DNA from: Zygnema circumcarinatum
Taxonomy: Eukaryota; Streptophyta; Zygnematophyceae; Zygnematales; Zygnemataceae
NCBI GenBank assembly: GCA_037447605.1
Contig: CM074810.1
Location: forward strand, 3,388,795 to 3,423,341
Length of the DNA: 34,547 nt
Direction of reading: 5' to 3'
Shown: in pieces, positions 18,988 through 34,547 of the stretch
Layout: the number at the start of each line of letters is the position of its first letter
Numbering within the stretch: the first letter of the stretch is position 1
Notes under the pieces: generated by a model
What the model was told of the DNA's origin: nothing
The model's input: the letters and a program-made list of their open reading frames with translations, nothing else
Databases searched by the model: none
Program-made: the position numbers and the translations under genes

Positions 18988-21900
18988 ATGTGGAGCCTAT
19001 TCAAGGCTCGAGAGCGCTTCTCTTTGGATGAGCTTAAGTGAGTGGAAACGAAACGGTGATCATTACCTGTAAAATTATCATATTTATTTATTTCTTTTCT
19101 TACGGTTTCTTTTGATCCGAGAGAGGAGGAGAGGGGAATGATAACTGGCATCCTATGGCTGCTTCTGCTTCTCCAGGCATTTGAATGATCAACTGCACAA
19201 GTATCCTGTTATCAATAACACCAATAAGGTATCTCGAGCCTCTCCATACCTCTGCATTTCAATGTTGCTGCAACGGCTGCTGCTTATGCATTGCTTTCCC
19301 TTCCATGTGCACCTTTTGGGCTTATTCTATTTGTTTCTATGCAGTTAGGGTTTCCTTCTTGAGCTGATTCGCACTTGCGAAACTGCAGGATGTTGTGGTG
19401 GAGACTCTCCGGTCTATTGCGGAGCTCATGATATGGGGGGATCAGCATGACCAGCAGTTTTTTGAGTATTTCCAATCATTCTTACTTTTTTTTTAATCGC
19501 AGATTATTGGTTTCTGCAAATATTCTACACCTGACGAGTTTTTCATATTTTTATGTGCTGTAAATTTTACATGTAGCGGACACAAAGGGCTACAGAAAGG
19601 GAGGCTGAAAGCCATGATGTCTGAAGAAGCTGAAAATTATTCTTTTCCTTCCCCTTTTTTTTTTTGGAGTTACCTTCTGAGTTTGGCCGTATCGTCTCGC
19701 AAATGTAATGAATTAAAGGGCAAGATTTTCATTCCAGGAATACTATCTTATGGCTTTTATGTGGATGCGGGTTTCAGGTATTTTATGGACAGCAGAGTGC
19801 TGGCTCACTTCATTCGCATTCTGAAGAGCGACGAGAGCACTTCTGGCGGTGTGCCTGTACAGCTGCTGCAGACTCTGAACATCATGATTCAAAACCTGCG
19901 GAATAAGACGGCAATATGTAAGAGAACGAGAGAGAAGAGGGAGAGAGGGGGGAGAGAGAGGTGGAGAAAAAAAAAAGGGGGCGAGGGGGAGGGAGAGAGG
20001 GAGGGGGAAGCTGCGGAATATGAATATGTAAGTGAACGAGAGAGAAGAGGGAGTGAGAGAGTGGGGCGAGAACGAGAGAGGGGGCGGGATAGGGGGCGGG
20101 AGAGTGAGGGGAGAGAGAGAGGGGAGATAAAGAGAGAGGTGAAAAGAGAGAACGAGAGGCGGCGAGAAAGAGAGAGGGAGAGGGGGAGGAGGAGGGAGAG
20201 ATGGGAAAGGAAGTGGGGTTGACCACTTAGTTTGGTTTGCGGATTACATTTACGAAAAGTAAAGCGGACATGTTGTTACCAAACTAGGAGGCATTTTTAG
20301 CTTTGTTAGTGAAGACGAAGGGCTTGAAAGATGTAGTGTTTGGTTCCTCCGCGGAGGTGTAAGGTGGCAGCAGTTAGCATTTACTGCGTTTGAGTTTGAT
20401 ACTGGGGTTAGACTTTGAATGGGCTAGGGCTAAGGATAGTAGGGCTAGGGTTAAGCTTCACTTAGAGAGAAAAGGGGAATGACGGAGAGAGAAAATGGGA
20501 GGGAACGGGAGGGAGCCTTATGCCAGTTGTCTTTCATGGTCATCTAAGGAAAAATTCCATTCGTCGATTTTTCAGATTACATGTTCAGCAAGGAGTATAT
20601 AAACAACATCATCACCTTCCCATTTGACTTCAAGGACGAGGAGCTGCTGGCGTACTATATCTCATTTCTTAGGTTGGAAACCCTTAATGATTTATGAACC
20701 TCTCTCAAATATGCAAGTTAAAGAAGATGCTTCATGCACTCATATGCGAAATGAGAGCGAGCATTTCCTTGTCTCACCTTTTCTTGCTATTGCTTTTTAT
20801 TGTAGCGTAAATTAAAACTTTGTATATGAACATGAAACCTGAAGCCTGTATTGGGGCCTCCTGAATAATCCTTATTTTTCTATATTCCCAGCTCAGCGTT
20901 CCCTAACTGTCCTAGATGTTGCTCGTCTAATGCAGGCGAGGCATCTTGTCTCAACGTAGGACTTCATGCTCTCCATTCATTGAAAGGAGTCAACAAGTAT
21001 TTGAATTTGTCATTACTCAGTGCATGTTTTTCTGAGCTTCTTTTTCATTCGGATGGCGGACATGGCTGGCACTTTCAGAATAATTAGTGTGAAACTTGAC
21101 AGCGACACTGTCACATGCTTCATCGCGGAGGATGAGGTATGCAATTTTAAATCAACTAGTCGTTGACTGAAGCTAGAAGTGACTAAAGTTAAAGGTATCC
21201 AACTTTCAAGATGAAGGTAACCTCCACTGGGAAATATGCTGAATAGATAAAGTTGGGCTAATTTTGAGTTGCAGATTTCTCCTTGCCTCATGTTACATAC
21301 AGTCGTTAAATCGGTTCTTGATACTTCTGTTAGGTCAATATATAAGATCTTCTTTCTGTTATCTCTTTCAGTAACTGGTGAAGTTCTGTTCTGAGATTCC
21401 ACACTGAAACTAGCTTTGAAACTTTGTTTTCAGAATGGGTCGAAAAGGTTCCCTCTTTACACGGAGGCTATAAAATTCTTTCATCATGAAGAGGGAATGG
21501 TGCGAATTGCTGTGAGAACCCTCACTCTGAATGTTTACAACGGTGAGTCCTTTATCCTCGCTCTTGACTCCTACGGATTCGTAGCATAGACCCTCTGTCG
21601 AATTGAACAGTAGGAGGAATGGAGGTAGATGGGTTTTTGATGTGTATTGGTTCCGAATCTTGCCTAATAGAGAGATTTGTTGAGTTCAACAACAAGCACC
21701 ACTAACCTTTCAAAACCATTCTACTGTAACAGTACCGTTGCTAAGGCCAAATCCGTTAAATTTTTGGCAGTTCCACATGACGACGTGCGGAGTTTTGTAG
21801 TGAGTGAAGGGCCCGTCCGTTACTTCGAAGATTTGGCAGTTTTTGTCCGGCAACAGGCATTCAAATTGGATGGGCTTGTGAATGATGCCTCCTTGTAAGT

Positions 21901-23472
21901 GAGATTATTCAAATTTTTAAATGAGGGAAACAATTAAGATGCCGAATGGCCCCACTACATATCCATATAATTAAGTAATATGTATAATATTTCACATTAA
22001 ACTGTGAATATACATATTTTATTTCCCCCCCCTCTCCNNNNNNNNNNCCCTCCCCCTCCCCTCCTCTAGGTGGTCTAGAGATTCAGCCCATTCAATCATA
22101 GTTCAACTTTTCTCTAGATTCACTAAACAGATGTTTTCACGTGCCTGCCGTTGTACGGAATAAACTTCCAGCAGCAGCGGTGTAACTTCTGCCGTTGGGC
22201 GACTCGATGCCGGAATCGCGGAAGTGGGGGACCTGCTCTATTACTGCAATGATGTTTTAAGTTCGGGAATTCCGGAAGTCAGTGAAGTTTTATCCAATCA
22301 TTTAAGGGAGGTTTTGGTGAAGGACCTCTTATTGAAGTCTTTGGAGGCAGAGCAGGAGCCTCCTTCACCCTCTGTAAGTTTTTTTTTTCATTTTTTTATC
22401 ATAACTTGTGGCCCTTTCCAAGTGTCGATAGTGACATTCTGACAGTAAATGCGTATTTACTTTTGAATGGGATTAAGTTAGCCATAGGAGCCATAAATTT
22501 AGAATGTAAAATGGGACATTAAACTTCGTTTTAATGCCTTTTTTTTCGCAGGCGAAAACTGTCTCTCCTCTTACAGCCATGTATATGCTCTCTAGGCTAT
22601 TTTACATCATCACTTTCAAGCCCCTTTTAAAGTCTATGGTTGCTGATATTTTAAGACCATCAGAAGGAGAGGGGCTCGGGAGAGCTACAGAAAAATACTC
22701 CAAGTCGGCACCTGCCTCTGAGCAAAAGGATACGAGGAATGGGACTCATGCAGAGAGGAGTGGGAGTGAGAGTGGGAGTGGAGGTAGAGAGAGGAGCGAC
22801 TCTCAAAGGGTGGAGGAGGGAGAGGCCCCAAGCAGTGTGAGGAGAGATGCGGAAAGTGTCGGTTTGGAACTTGCTCCCTCCGCTAATTCATGGTAAATTT
22901 TCATGCACAAAATCACGTGATCTATTATTATTAGTTATGATTTTATTTTAGAGTACCTTTAGTTTTTTGGGGTTGCTTATGGAGGCTGAATTTTGCACTT
23001 TATGGCTTAGCTGTCTGTCTGAAACTCCTATATACGTTCCTCTATACATTCCTACATACATTCTTTTGACATTCCTGCATACAGACATTCCTATATACAT
23101 TTCTATATGCAGACCCATATACATTCTTATATACATTCCCATATTACTTTTCCATTATTCCTTAATGTGAGTGGCATATACGAGCTTTAGCAAGTCCCCT
23201 TTGGAGCCCTTTTGATGCTGACGAGGGTGAAGGAGGTGCAGGGAGAGGCTTCTCTCTCATCTTTTGTGCACCAATGAGAGATGGGTGATGGCCTCATTAT
23301 CTGTGCTGATTGCTCCTCTGCAAAATTCAGGTAAATTTAAAAGCTTAGTTCGGCATAAAATCCTTGAAGAAATATGTCTGTAGTGCTGTTCATTTTCGTC
23401 TGAAACTTCGTTTCTGAAAGGACGAAACTTGTTGAACTGCTTAAGTTAATGAGAAAACCTCACATAGGTTGG

Positions 23473-23516
<44 letters not shown>

Positions 23517-26500
23517 GGGTCTAAAAACCCTAAAAATAAGTAATTTGAGAAATGACAAACGTAAAATTTGAAACGCGGCCCTTCGTTTTGATTGGTCGGT
23601 AACTTGAATTACAAAAAAAAGGGGCTACTTTTGGGGACTTATTAATGAGGACCCTGTTTCATATAGAAGCTCTTGAAAATGGAAATTAGGGTTTGTGGAT
23701 ATATGGGTAAATTTTACAGCCATGGACGATGCCCTTTTGGACCAATTGGGGGTCCTTCCACGGCGGAAACGGCACAAACAACTTCTATTGGTAAAAAAAT
23801 CCTCACAAAAAACTCTGCATTCTTCCCTGTTTTAGTAGACAGGAAATTAGTCACTCAGCACAGGGAGATGTCTGGATGCCTTTTTTTTTCTTCTGATGGT
23901 GAGTACTATGTTCAGAGGAATGTCCTAATGTTAGGGAGGACAAAAGGAAGATTTGTGGCATTGAGTTTCATATGTAAGCCTGCTTTCTATACAGATATGA
24001 ACATAAAAACAGCCTAAATTGCAGGAGAAGTTTTGAATTTGCCCACATTATGTGTTCACAGTTCCTGTATTTCACTTTCATTCATGTTCACATTGCACTC
24101 TATACTATACTCCGCTTGTTCCATGCAAACTATGATACACATATACACATATATATATACATATATATATACATATATATGTGCACTTATACATATATAT
24201 TAATTGTATTTCTTACCTGGCTGTATCTATGTGGGCTTTACCTCACCACCTCACCATTATGGAGAGGGGCTTTTGGCTTCAGCACGCTCTGATGAGCAGC
24301 AAATCGGACGAAGAGCTGCGAGAGCTGCTCTCTGCATCTTCAGAATCGACAGATGAAAGTTTTGAGCTAAGGCATGGAGTCTCAATGGAGGATCTTGAAG
24401 AGTTCAAGGTGTGCTTTACACTCTCCCTCTCCCTCTCCCTCTCCTCCTCCCTCTCCCTCTCCCCTCTCCACCTCTCCCTCTCCCTCTCCCTCTCCCTCTC
24501 CCTCTCCCTCTCCTCTCCCTCCTCCCTCTCCCTCTCCCTCTCCTCTCCTCTCCCTCTCCTCTCCCTCTCTCCCTCTCCCTCTCCTCTCCCTCTCCCTCTC
24601 CTCTCCCTCTCCCTCCTCCCTCTCCCTCTCCCTCTCCCTCTCCCTCTCCCTCTCCCTCCTCCCTCTCCCTCCTCTCCTCTCCCTCTCCCTCTCCCTCTCC
24701 CTCTCCCTCTCCTCTCCTCTCCCTCTCTCCCTCTCCTCTCCCTCTCCCTCTCCTCTCCTCCCCTCTCCTCTCCCTCTCCTCCCTCCCTCTCCCTCTCCCT
24801 CTCCCTCTCCCTCTCCTCTCCCTCTCTCCCTCTCCCTCTCCTCTCCCTCTCCCTCTCCTCTCCCTCCTCCTCTCCCTCTCCTCTCCTCTCCTCTCCCTCT
24901 CTCCTCTCCCTCTCCCCTCTCCACCTCTCCCTCTCCCTCCTCCCTCTCCCTCTCCTCTCCCTCCTCCTCTCCCTCTCCCTCTCCCTCTCCCTCTCCCTCT
25001 CCCTCTCCCTCTCCCTCCCTCTCTCCCTCTCCCTCTCCCTCTCCCTCTCCCTCTCCTCTCCTCTCCCTCTCCCTCTCCCCTCTCCACTCTCCCTCTCCTG
25101 CCTCTCCTCCCTCCCTCTCCCTCTCCCTCTCCTCTCCTCCCTCTCCCTCTCTCCCTCTCTCCCTCTCCCTCTCCCTCTCCTCTCCCTCCTCCCTCCTCCT
25201 CTCCCTCTCTCCCTCTCTCCCTCTCCCTCTCCCTCCTCCCCTCTCCTCCTCCCTCTCCCTCTCCTCCCTCTCCCTCTCCACTCTCCTCTCCCTCTCCCTC
25301 TCTCCCTCTCCCTCTCCCTCCTCCCTCCCTCTCCCTCTCCTCTCCCCTCTCCCTCTCCCTCTCCCTCTCCCTCTCCCTCCTCTCTCCCTCTCCCTCTCCC
25401 TCTTCCCTCTCCCTCTCCTTCTCCCTCTCCCTCTCCCTTTCTTCAGTATATGTCCTCATTCCCCTCGTTCTGTGTATCTATGTTCCGTTGAACTCTTCAA
25501 AATACCCTTCCCTCGTTCTATGTAGTACCTATGTTCCGTACCAACTGACTTTTCATTCTCATGGAGAGATGTTTGGGTAACAGAGATTACATGTAGACGG
25601 AGGGGCAGAAGAAGGGGTGCCAGTTCTACGGCAAGCGGCCGCAGGACTGAACGGAGAACTGGAGAGCATGGAACCCCCATGCACGTGTGTTGCAGCAGGA
25701 CTGGGCTCACAGAATGGACAACGGAACTTCTTGAGAAATGGGATCTCAAAACAGGTCCGATAACGGTTATTCTTAGCAGGCAAAAAAACATGCTATTTAA
25801 CAAATGATAACCCTAATTTTTCTAGGTTTACCCATGGACCTATTCCTTACTCTGTTCCAATTGCACGTCCTTGTTTTCAGAAGTCAGGTGTTGGCTTCAT
25901 GATGTGATAATTTTTGGGTTTGGAAAAAGGTTTTATTGGGGCTTATGGGGAGCTTTATGCACTGCAGAAAAAGTGCAGTTGTGGGAGCGAGAGAAATAGA
26001 GAGCTCCATGCAGTGCTTTCCAGGAATCGGAAGCAGGTGATGCTCCTTAAAACCTCAAAAAACTTCTCGTAGAACAACTATTCGTTTATCTCTGACTTTG
26101 TTACTTTTCTTCCTCTATTCGACATCATTGAATCACTCTAGACCTCGTAATACAGCTTTAAGCTCTCTCGTATCCACTGGAAACCGCAGGAGTTCGAACC
26201 GATCTCGATTACGATTAGTGTGATTTTGACTTTTGTGATGTTGATTCCCGTGATTTTTTTTTTGACTTTTTTTTTTGATTTTTTGTTGGAAGCAGGTTCT
26301 GGATTCCCTCGTGGTTTTGCTCTGCCGGAGACCCCCTCCTTGCGCGGAGGCCCTTTGGCACGCAGGATGGCTCCTTCGGCAGCTTCTCCCCCACCGCCAA
26401 GAGCACAAACTCAGCCCCCCCCGACTCAAACTGCTTAATGTAAGTCACCTAGTTAGCCAGTTAGTCAGTTATCTAGTCAGCTAGTTAGCCATTTAATCAG

Positions 26501-27512
26501 TTAGCTAATTAGTCAATTAGTCATTTAGTCAGTTAGCTAGTTAGCCAGTTAGCATATAGCTAGTTAATCAGTTAATCAGTTAGCCAGTTAGCTAGTTAGC
26601 TAGTTAGTCAGTCACCTAGTTAGTTAGCTAGTCAGCCAGTCAATTGGTCGGTCGGTTGGTGGGTTGGTTGTGTCAGTTGATCGTTAGTTGTCGCTCCGTT
26701 GTTTTGGTTATCGTCATTACATTTTACATCGGTTCGGTCGGTTGCATGAAGTAGGCATCGACTCCAAAATCTCAAAAGCCTAATTCAGCAGAATTGGGTC
26801 TTGCGAATTATCCTAAGAGATGTTTACATCCTTAATCTCTGCCGCCCATCTCTTGTTGGTGTGTAAATAATACTACTTGCAGGGTGCCTACAGCGCTGCG
26901 AGGGAAGACCTCGCGGCGGAGCTCGTGGACTGTTGGTGCGATCTGCTCCCCTCCGTCATCACGGAGGAGTGGAAGACGTGCAGGAAAGGTGTGTGGAAGA
27001 GAGAGGGGGAGAGGGGGAGAGGGGGAGAGAGAGAGAGGGGAGAGAGGGAGGGAGGGAGAGGGGAAGGGAGGGAAGTGGAGGGGGGGAAGGAGGGGAGATG
27101 GGGGGTGGGGTGTTTGTGGGGGGTCGGAGGTTGGGGGGGGTGTGGGGGGATGTGGGTGGGAGTGGTGGGGCTGGTGGGGGTGGGTGTGTGGTTATTGGGG
27201 GAGGGAGGAAGGGGGGGGGGAAAGGGAGGGGGTAGGGAGGGGAAGGTGGGGGGAGAGGGGAGTGAAGGGGAGGGGATAGGGGAAGGGGCGAAGGGCGAAA
27301 TGACTCTTTAGAAATGTACACACTCCTCATGTTAAATTTACATCTGCTATTGCTAATCCTTAACTGCGAGAGGGAGAGTGGCATTTTTTACTTGATGGGA
27401 GGCAGCTCTGGAGACGCCCTCCCTTCAGAAGGACTCGTCCTATGTGCTCATACCCAGTTCGGTGACGGTAGCGGCTGATGGTAGGGCTCGTGGACCTGCA
27501 CGGGAGAAGAGC

Positions 27513-27543
<31 letters not shown>

Positions 27544-29127
27544 CCCCTTTCCCGTCCAATGTTTCTCTCCTTCTCGTTCTCTTTCCTCCCCCCCTCTCTC
27601 GCCCTTTTCCTCCCTCTCGCTCTCAACGACAGTTTCAAAGCTGAGTTGCATCCGGCTTCTGCATGACTTTCACTCCAGTACGGAGGAGCAGCCTTGTAGG
27701 TGACATTTCAGTTTTTTTGGCGTGAATATTTGATGATAGTATGAATTCCATGGTGCAGGGGATACATCATCTGCCGCTTTAGGGGAACGCATGCGAACAT
27801 CCGTTAAGGTATGCATAACTTAAAAGTGGGCTCTTCATCATAAGCCTCTATCAATAGCACTACCTTTCCCCTCCTCCTGCCCTCTCACGCCATCCTTTTC
27901 TCGCTTGCCCTCTCCCACTCTCTCCTTTCGAATCGTCCTCCCCTCCTCCCTTTCCCTCGCTCCCTCCCTTTCCTCCTCTCCTTTCTGACCGCTTTTTTCT
28001 CAGGAGATAGCTACACTTCCCAGGCCTCGAGATTTGTAAAGCAGAGTTTCGTCAAAACCAGCATCACCTTACTAGCGGCATGACCTTAGTCTAACCATAC
28101 AAAATGCCTAAAAAGCTAAATGAAGTAAGAAATGCCACCATGTTGTAATGTATTTTCCTCTTATCCTTATCATTATTCCTCTTTCATATTCTACCACTTT
28201 TAGGTTTTTGTGGCTCTTCACCAACTACGGAAGCTCATTCAAGACGGGCCTGTTCCAGAAATCCCTCCCTTGTCTCAAGCTTCTCCTCCCCCCCCCCAAG
28301 CAAGAACAGGAAGGAAGGGAATTAGCTTGGCTTCCGTACAAGAGGGAGTGGAGCTTCCATTGAGTGAGTCTTCAATCCCTTTTAAGTACCCTAAAATGCT
28401 CTCCAGAATCTAACCCTAACGTGCTTGTAAAACTCTTCATAAGCCCACATTTCCTCTAGTTACTTCAAAAACTGAATTCCTGAAACTGAAACTGTGACTG
28501 AGTTCTATGGGCCGGAGCAGTGCCGGGAGAAGCTATGGCGTGCCGAGTAGCCTTCGAGAGAGGGAAGGAACGCTCTGTACTCCTAATGGTAGCGTCCAAT
28601 GAAGGAGCAGGTTTTCTCCTCCTTTCCGAAGCTCTTCCGAAGCAAGGCCAGGGAGTGGTTCGGGTTGTCGCCCCTCTCGCAGGCTCCCGGGTGAGTCCCT
28701 CATGTTCCATGCAGACTTTCCCTTCTCCGTTAAACGGACTATATGTAACAAACCGTATGACTGACACCCCACATGGAAACCTCTCATAGGAACTTCTCCT
28801 CCCTTCTTTATTGTGACGCAGCCCACAAATGACAAGCGGCACAATAAGTGGCTTCACCTCCGAATCAGGTCTCCCCAGCTCCCTTCTGCAGATGCGGGAA
28901 CCCTAAATTCAGCCTCCCTTCAAGGTTCCCGCGCCCGAACTAAGAGGCTGGCGGATGGGAGATGGACTTTGGCTTTTCCCGATGACCAAAAGGCAAAGCA
29001 GGCGCAGTTAGCAGTGCTGGAGGAGATCTGCATTCAAAGCAATGCTCTAAGGCAGATGTTGGAGCCGCTGCTGGGCCCCATTGAGCCCTTCAAGCTGGAG
29101 GACCAATGGGGGCCCGCTCTGCAGTAG
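18988..29127 (+). CDS. TT9: TRANSPARENT TESTA 9 / GFS9-like protein (CLEC16A family, FPL domain)
   Basis: Placed exons: 18988-19037, 19177-19228, 19389-19465, 19778-19917, 20576-20672, 21079-21136, 21434-21542, 21771-21894, 22172-22373, 22552-22892, 23242-23330, 24283-24408, 25584-25754, 25968-26036, 26296-26439, 26883-26988, 27406-27480, 27759-27808, 28204-28363, 28521-28690 and 28822-29127 (TAG). They encode about 905 residues. Phases match except between 23330 (phase 1) and 24283 (phase 0), so one small exon is probably missing. The start MWSLFKARERFSLDELK is the family N-terminus. The FPL region shows VQLLQTLNIMIQNL, FPFDFKDEELLAYYISFLR, LYTEAIKFFHHEEGMVRIAV and PVRYFEDLAVFV. Later blocks are VLDSLVVLLCR, GWLLRQLLPH, ACRVAFERGKER, VRVVAPLAGS and KWLHLRIRSP. 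By family knowledge it is a Golgi/endosomal peripheral protein for vacuolar trafficking (TT9/GFS9) or mitophagy (CLEC16A). Confidence 0.95.
19918..20216. repeat. Polypurine tract in TT9-like intron
   Basis: GAGAGAGGGGGGA-type sequence starts directly at the donor of exon 19778-19917. Frames continuing through it are low-complexity. Confidence 0.8.
22038..22047. other. Assembly gap (10 N) in C-rich sequence
   Basis: Ten N bases flanked by C/T-rich runs in the intron between exons 21771-21894 and 22172-22373. Intron length is therefore uncertain. Confidence 0.99.
22169..22178 (+). other. Tandem splice acceptor CAGCAGCAG
   Basis: Three consecutive CAG triplets precede CGG at the acceptor of the TT9-like exon 22172-22373. 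Acceptor use after any of the three (exon start 22172, 22175 or 22178) keeps frame and adds or removes single serines. The first was used for the gene model. Confidence 0.6.
23030..23150. repeat. TATATACATTCC minisatellite
   Basis: Imperfect units of about 12 bases (TATATACATTCCTA) in a TT9-like intron. Confidence 0.75.
23331..24282. other. TT9-like intron(s) with a probable unplaced exon
   Basis: The flanking exons end in phase 1 and start in phase 0, so an exon of 3n+2 bases should lie here. I could not identify it. The stretch contains a (CT)n at 23478-23513, CCCTAAA motifs, a 114-residue open frame at 23673-24017 with no recognisable domain, and an (ATATAC)n run near 24140-24180. Confidence 0.5.
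24419..25441 (+). repeat. 1-kb CTCTCC polypyrimidine satellite in TT9-like intron
   Basis: About 1,020 bases are pure C/T apart from a few single A or G bases. The array is built of CTCTCC units with CTCC and CTCCCTC variants and a few CTCTCCAC interruptions. It begins ten bases after the donor at 24409. All six frames are open because of the composition (predicted Ser/Pro/Leu or Glu/Arg/Gly chains). These are not genes. Confidence 0.95.
26440..26645. repeat. GTTAGCTA/GTTAGTCA short tandem repeat
   Basis: About 25 imperfect units of eight bases (AGTTAGCT, AGTTAGTC, AGTTAGCC), starting near the donor of TT9-like exon 26296-26439. Confidence 0.8.
26995..27300. repeat. G-rich purine tract in TT9-like intron
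   Basis: GGGGGAGA sequence followed by GGGGTGTGGGGGGATGTGG, very G-rich on the sense strand and potentially able to form G-quadruplex structures. It sits between exons 26883-26988 and 27406-27480. Confidence 0.75.
27508..28002 (+). repeat. Two CT-rich tracts in adjoining TT9-like introns
   Basis: CT-rich sequence at 27508-27625 and again at 27862-28002, with exon 27759-27808 between them. Pyrimidines are on the sense strand. Confidence 0.65.
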
Positions 29128-29955
29128 GGGGTGAGTGTGGAGGAGAGCGGCTGCCTTTCTATGCGGCTGTTGTATATAATTAGATAAAGTATGGTGGCCT
29201 TCTGATGATGATCTATGATGTTTCCATGTGACTTGTCCTGTTCTTTGTTTGGTTTGACTCTGGTGAAATTTGCGGACAACATGTGGAGAGGGCAGGGCTG
29301 TCTCCTCACCATTTCCCTTTCAACATTTCTCTTATTGAGTACTGGGCCCAATTCGCCAAAAGTGAAGTATCAGATATCCCGCAATATCTCGATAGGTACA
29401 ATGGACTCGCTCAAGTGCCGTGTTATATGTCCATTTAAAAGTGGTAGCAAACAAAAGACATGGAAATCAATGAGACACATGCCAATACTTTCACTTTCAT
29501 TTGAATCGATCAACGCAGTGCCCCATAGCATCCCACGGAGGTGTACGGACAACCTGCCGTACAGGACACCATATGGTCACCGGTTGATTAAAAACTATGG
29601 TATCAGAATTCTGTGAGAATTTGTAGTTGCTAAAATCCTTAAAGTCCGCAACTTCCTATAAATTTTACTATTTTTTTTTACTATAAGGAGAGAGTTAGAA
29701 ATCACTTTTGATGAGATTACAAATGCAATGGTCGCCGAGTAGACACCCCAAAAGAAGCAGCAAGAAGAAGCACATGGTGACCTTGCTGCTGCATTCTATT
29801 TCACACAATCAGCATTAAAACTCTAAAAACCTAAAGACCCAAAAGTCCCTACGAGACTCGAAATCCCTTAGAGACCTTACAAACCCTAAAAAAACCCAAA
29901 AAAATATTCCACAAATGTCACATCTCACTGTATCATTATTATTTCCGTTAAAATC
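29128..29955. other. Convergent spacer between TT9-like and kinase genes
   Basis: About 830 bases between two facing stop codons, holding both 3' UTRs. It is AT-rich with a CCCTAAA/CCTAAAG stretch near 29820-29900. No further gene is recognised; the 133-residue frame at 29215-29616 has no domain signature. Confidence 0.6.
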
Positions 29956-34467
<4,512 letters not shown>

Positions 34468-34547
34468 CTGATAAAGAAAACAAGAAAAACTCCAGTTAGT
34501 TAAATTTGTAGAACAACCTTTTCTAAATTTCCAAGACTCTTTACATA
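34468..34547 (-). other. Kinase gene intron running off the window
   Basis: AT-rich sequence on the minus strand leading into the acceptor TTTATCAG before 34467. The exons for the ectodomain, signal peptide and start are beyond the right edge. Confidence 0.7.

Noticed and set aside
23673-24017. 114-codon plus-strand frame considered as the missing TT9-like exon
   Set aside because: The sequence does not resemble the family, no splice pair gives the required phase, and it contains no recognisable domain. Kept only as an open question.
24181-25580. Long overlapping open frames (up to 436 codons) on both strands
   Set aside because: They are open only because the CTCTCC satellite has no stop codons. 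Composition is Ser/Pro/Leu or Glu/Arg/Gly, and the tract is intronic in the TT9-like gene.

Overview
This window is nuclear DNA from a plant-lineage (streptophyte) eukaryote. The evidence is spliced genes with GT-AG introns, the plant-type single-chain fusion of the TYW3, kelch and TYW2 wybutosine modules, an ERD15-like PAM2 protein, a TT9/GFS9 (CLEC16A family) protein, and two LRR-type genes, one of them a receptor kinase. I cannot name the species. The telomere-like repeats, the very abundant GA/CT microsatellites and the long introns would fit a bryophyte, lycophyte or streptophyte alga.

Five genes are supported by exon-by-exon reading with matching splice phases. (1) Plus strand, 819-6381: tRNA wybutosine-synthesizing protein 2/3/4; its 5' exons lie left of the window. 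(2) Minus strand, 12544-7111: a complete 377-residue secreted LRR protein with a signal peptide, an LRR N-terminal domain, LRRs in single 72-nt exons, an EGF-like cysteine domain and a short polyproline end. (3) Plus strand, 14916-15846: ERD15-like protein, 169 residues, two exons. (4) Plus strand, 18988-29127: TT9/GFS9/CLEC16A homologue with at least 21 exons; one small exon is probably unplaced between 23331 and 24282. (5) Minus strand, 34467-29956: transmembrane and kinase half of a receptor-like kinase; its ectodomain lies right of the window.

Genes 1 and 2 converge, genes 2 and 3 diverge from a 2.4 kb spacer rich in ACGT-core motifs, genes 3 and 4 are in tandem, and genes 4 and 5 converge. 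The genes do not form one pathway. They cover tRNA modification, stress-related poly(A)-binding-protein interaction, endomembrane/vacuole function and cell-surface signalling.

Much of the rest is repeat: long polypurine/polypyrimidine tracts in introns and spacers, telomere-like arrays inside introns (TTAGGG/TTGGGG in the TYW gene, a nine-base CCCTAAAAA unit in the kinase gene), two foldback/MITE-like inverted repeats at 13667-13894 and 17746-18461, and scattered single arms of the first. There are two 10-base assembly gaps.

The most unusual signal is in gene 5. Its activation segment, between DFG and the GTIGY motif, carries five in-frame 14-residue tandem repeats (31554-31763). The APE-equivalent glutamate just downstream is an arginine, and the next intron uses a GC donor. 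The other core catalytic motifs are intact.
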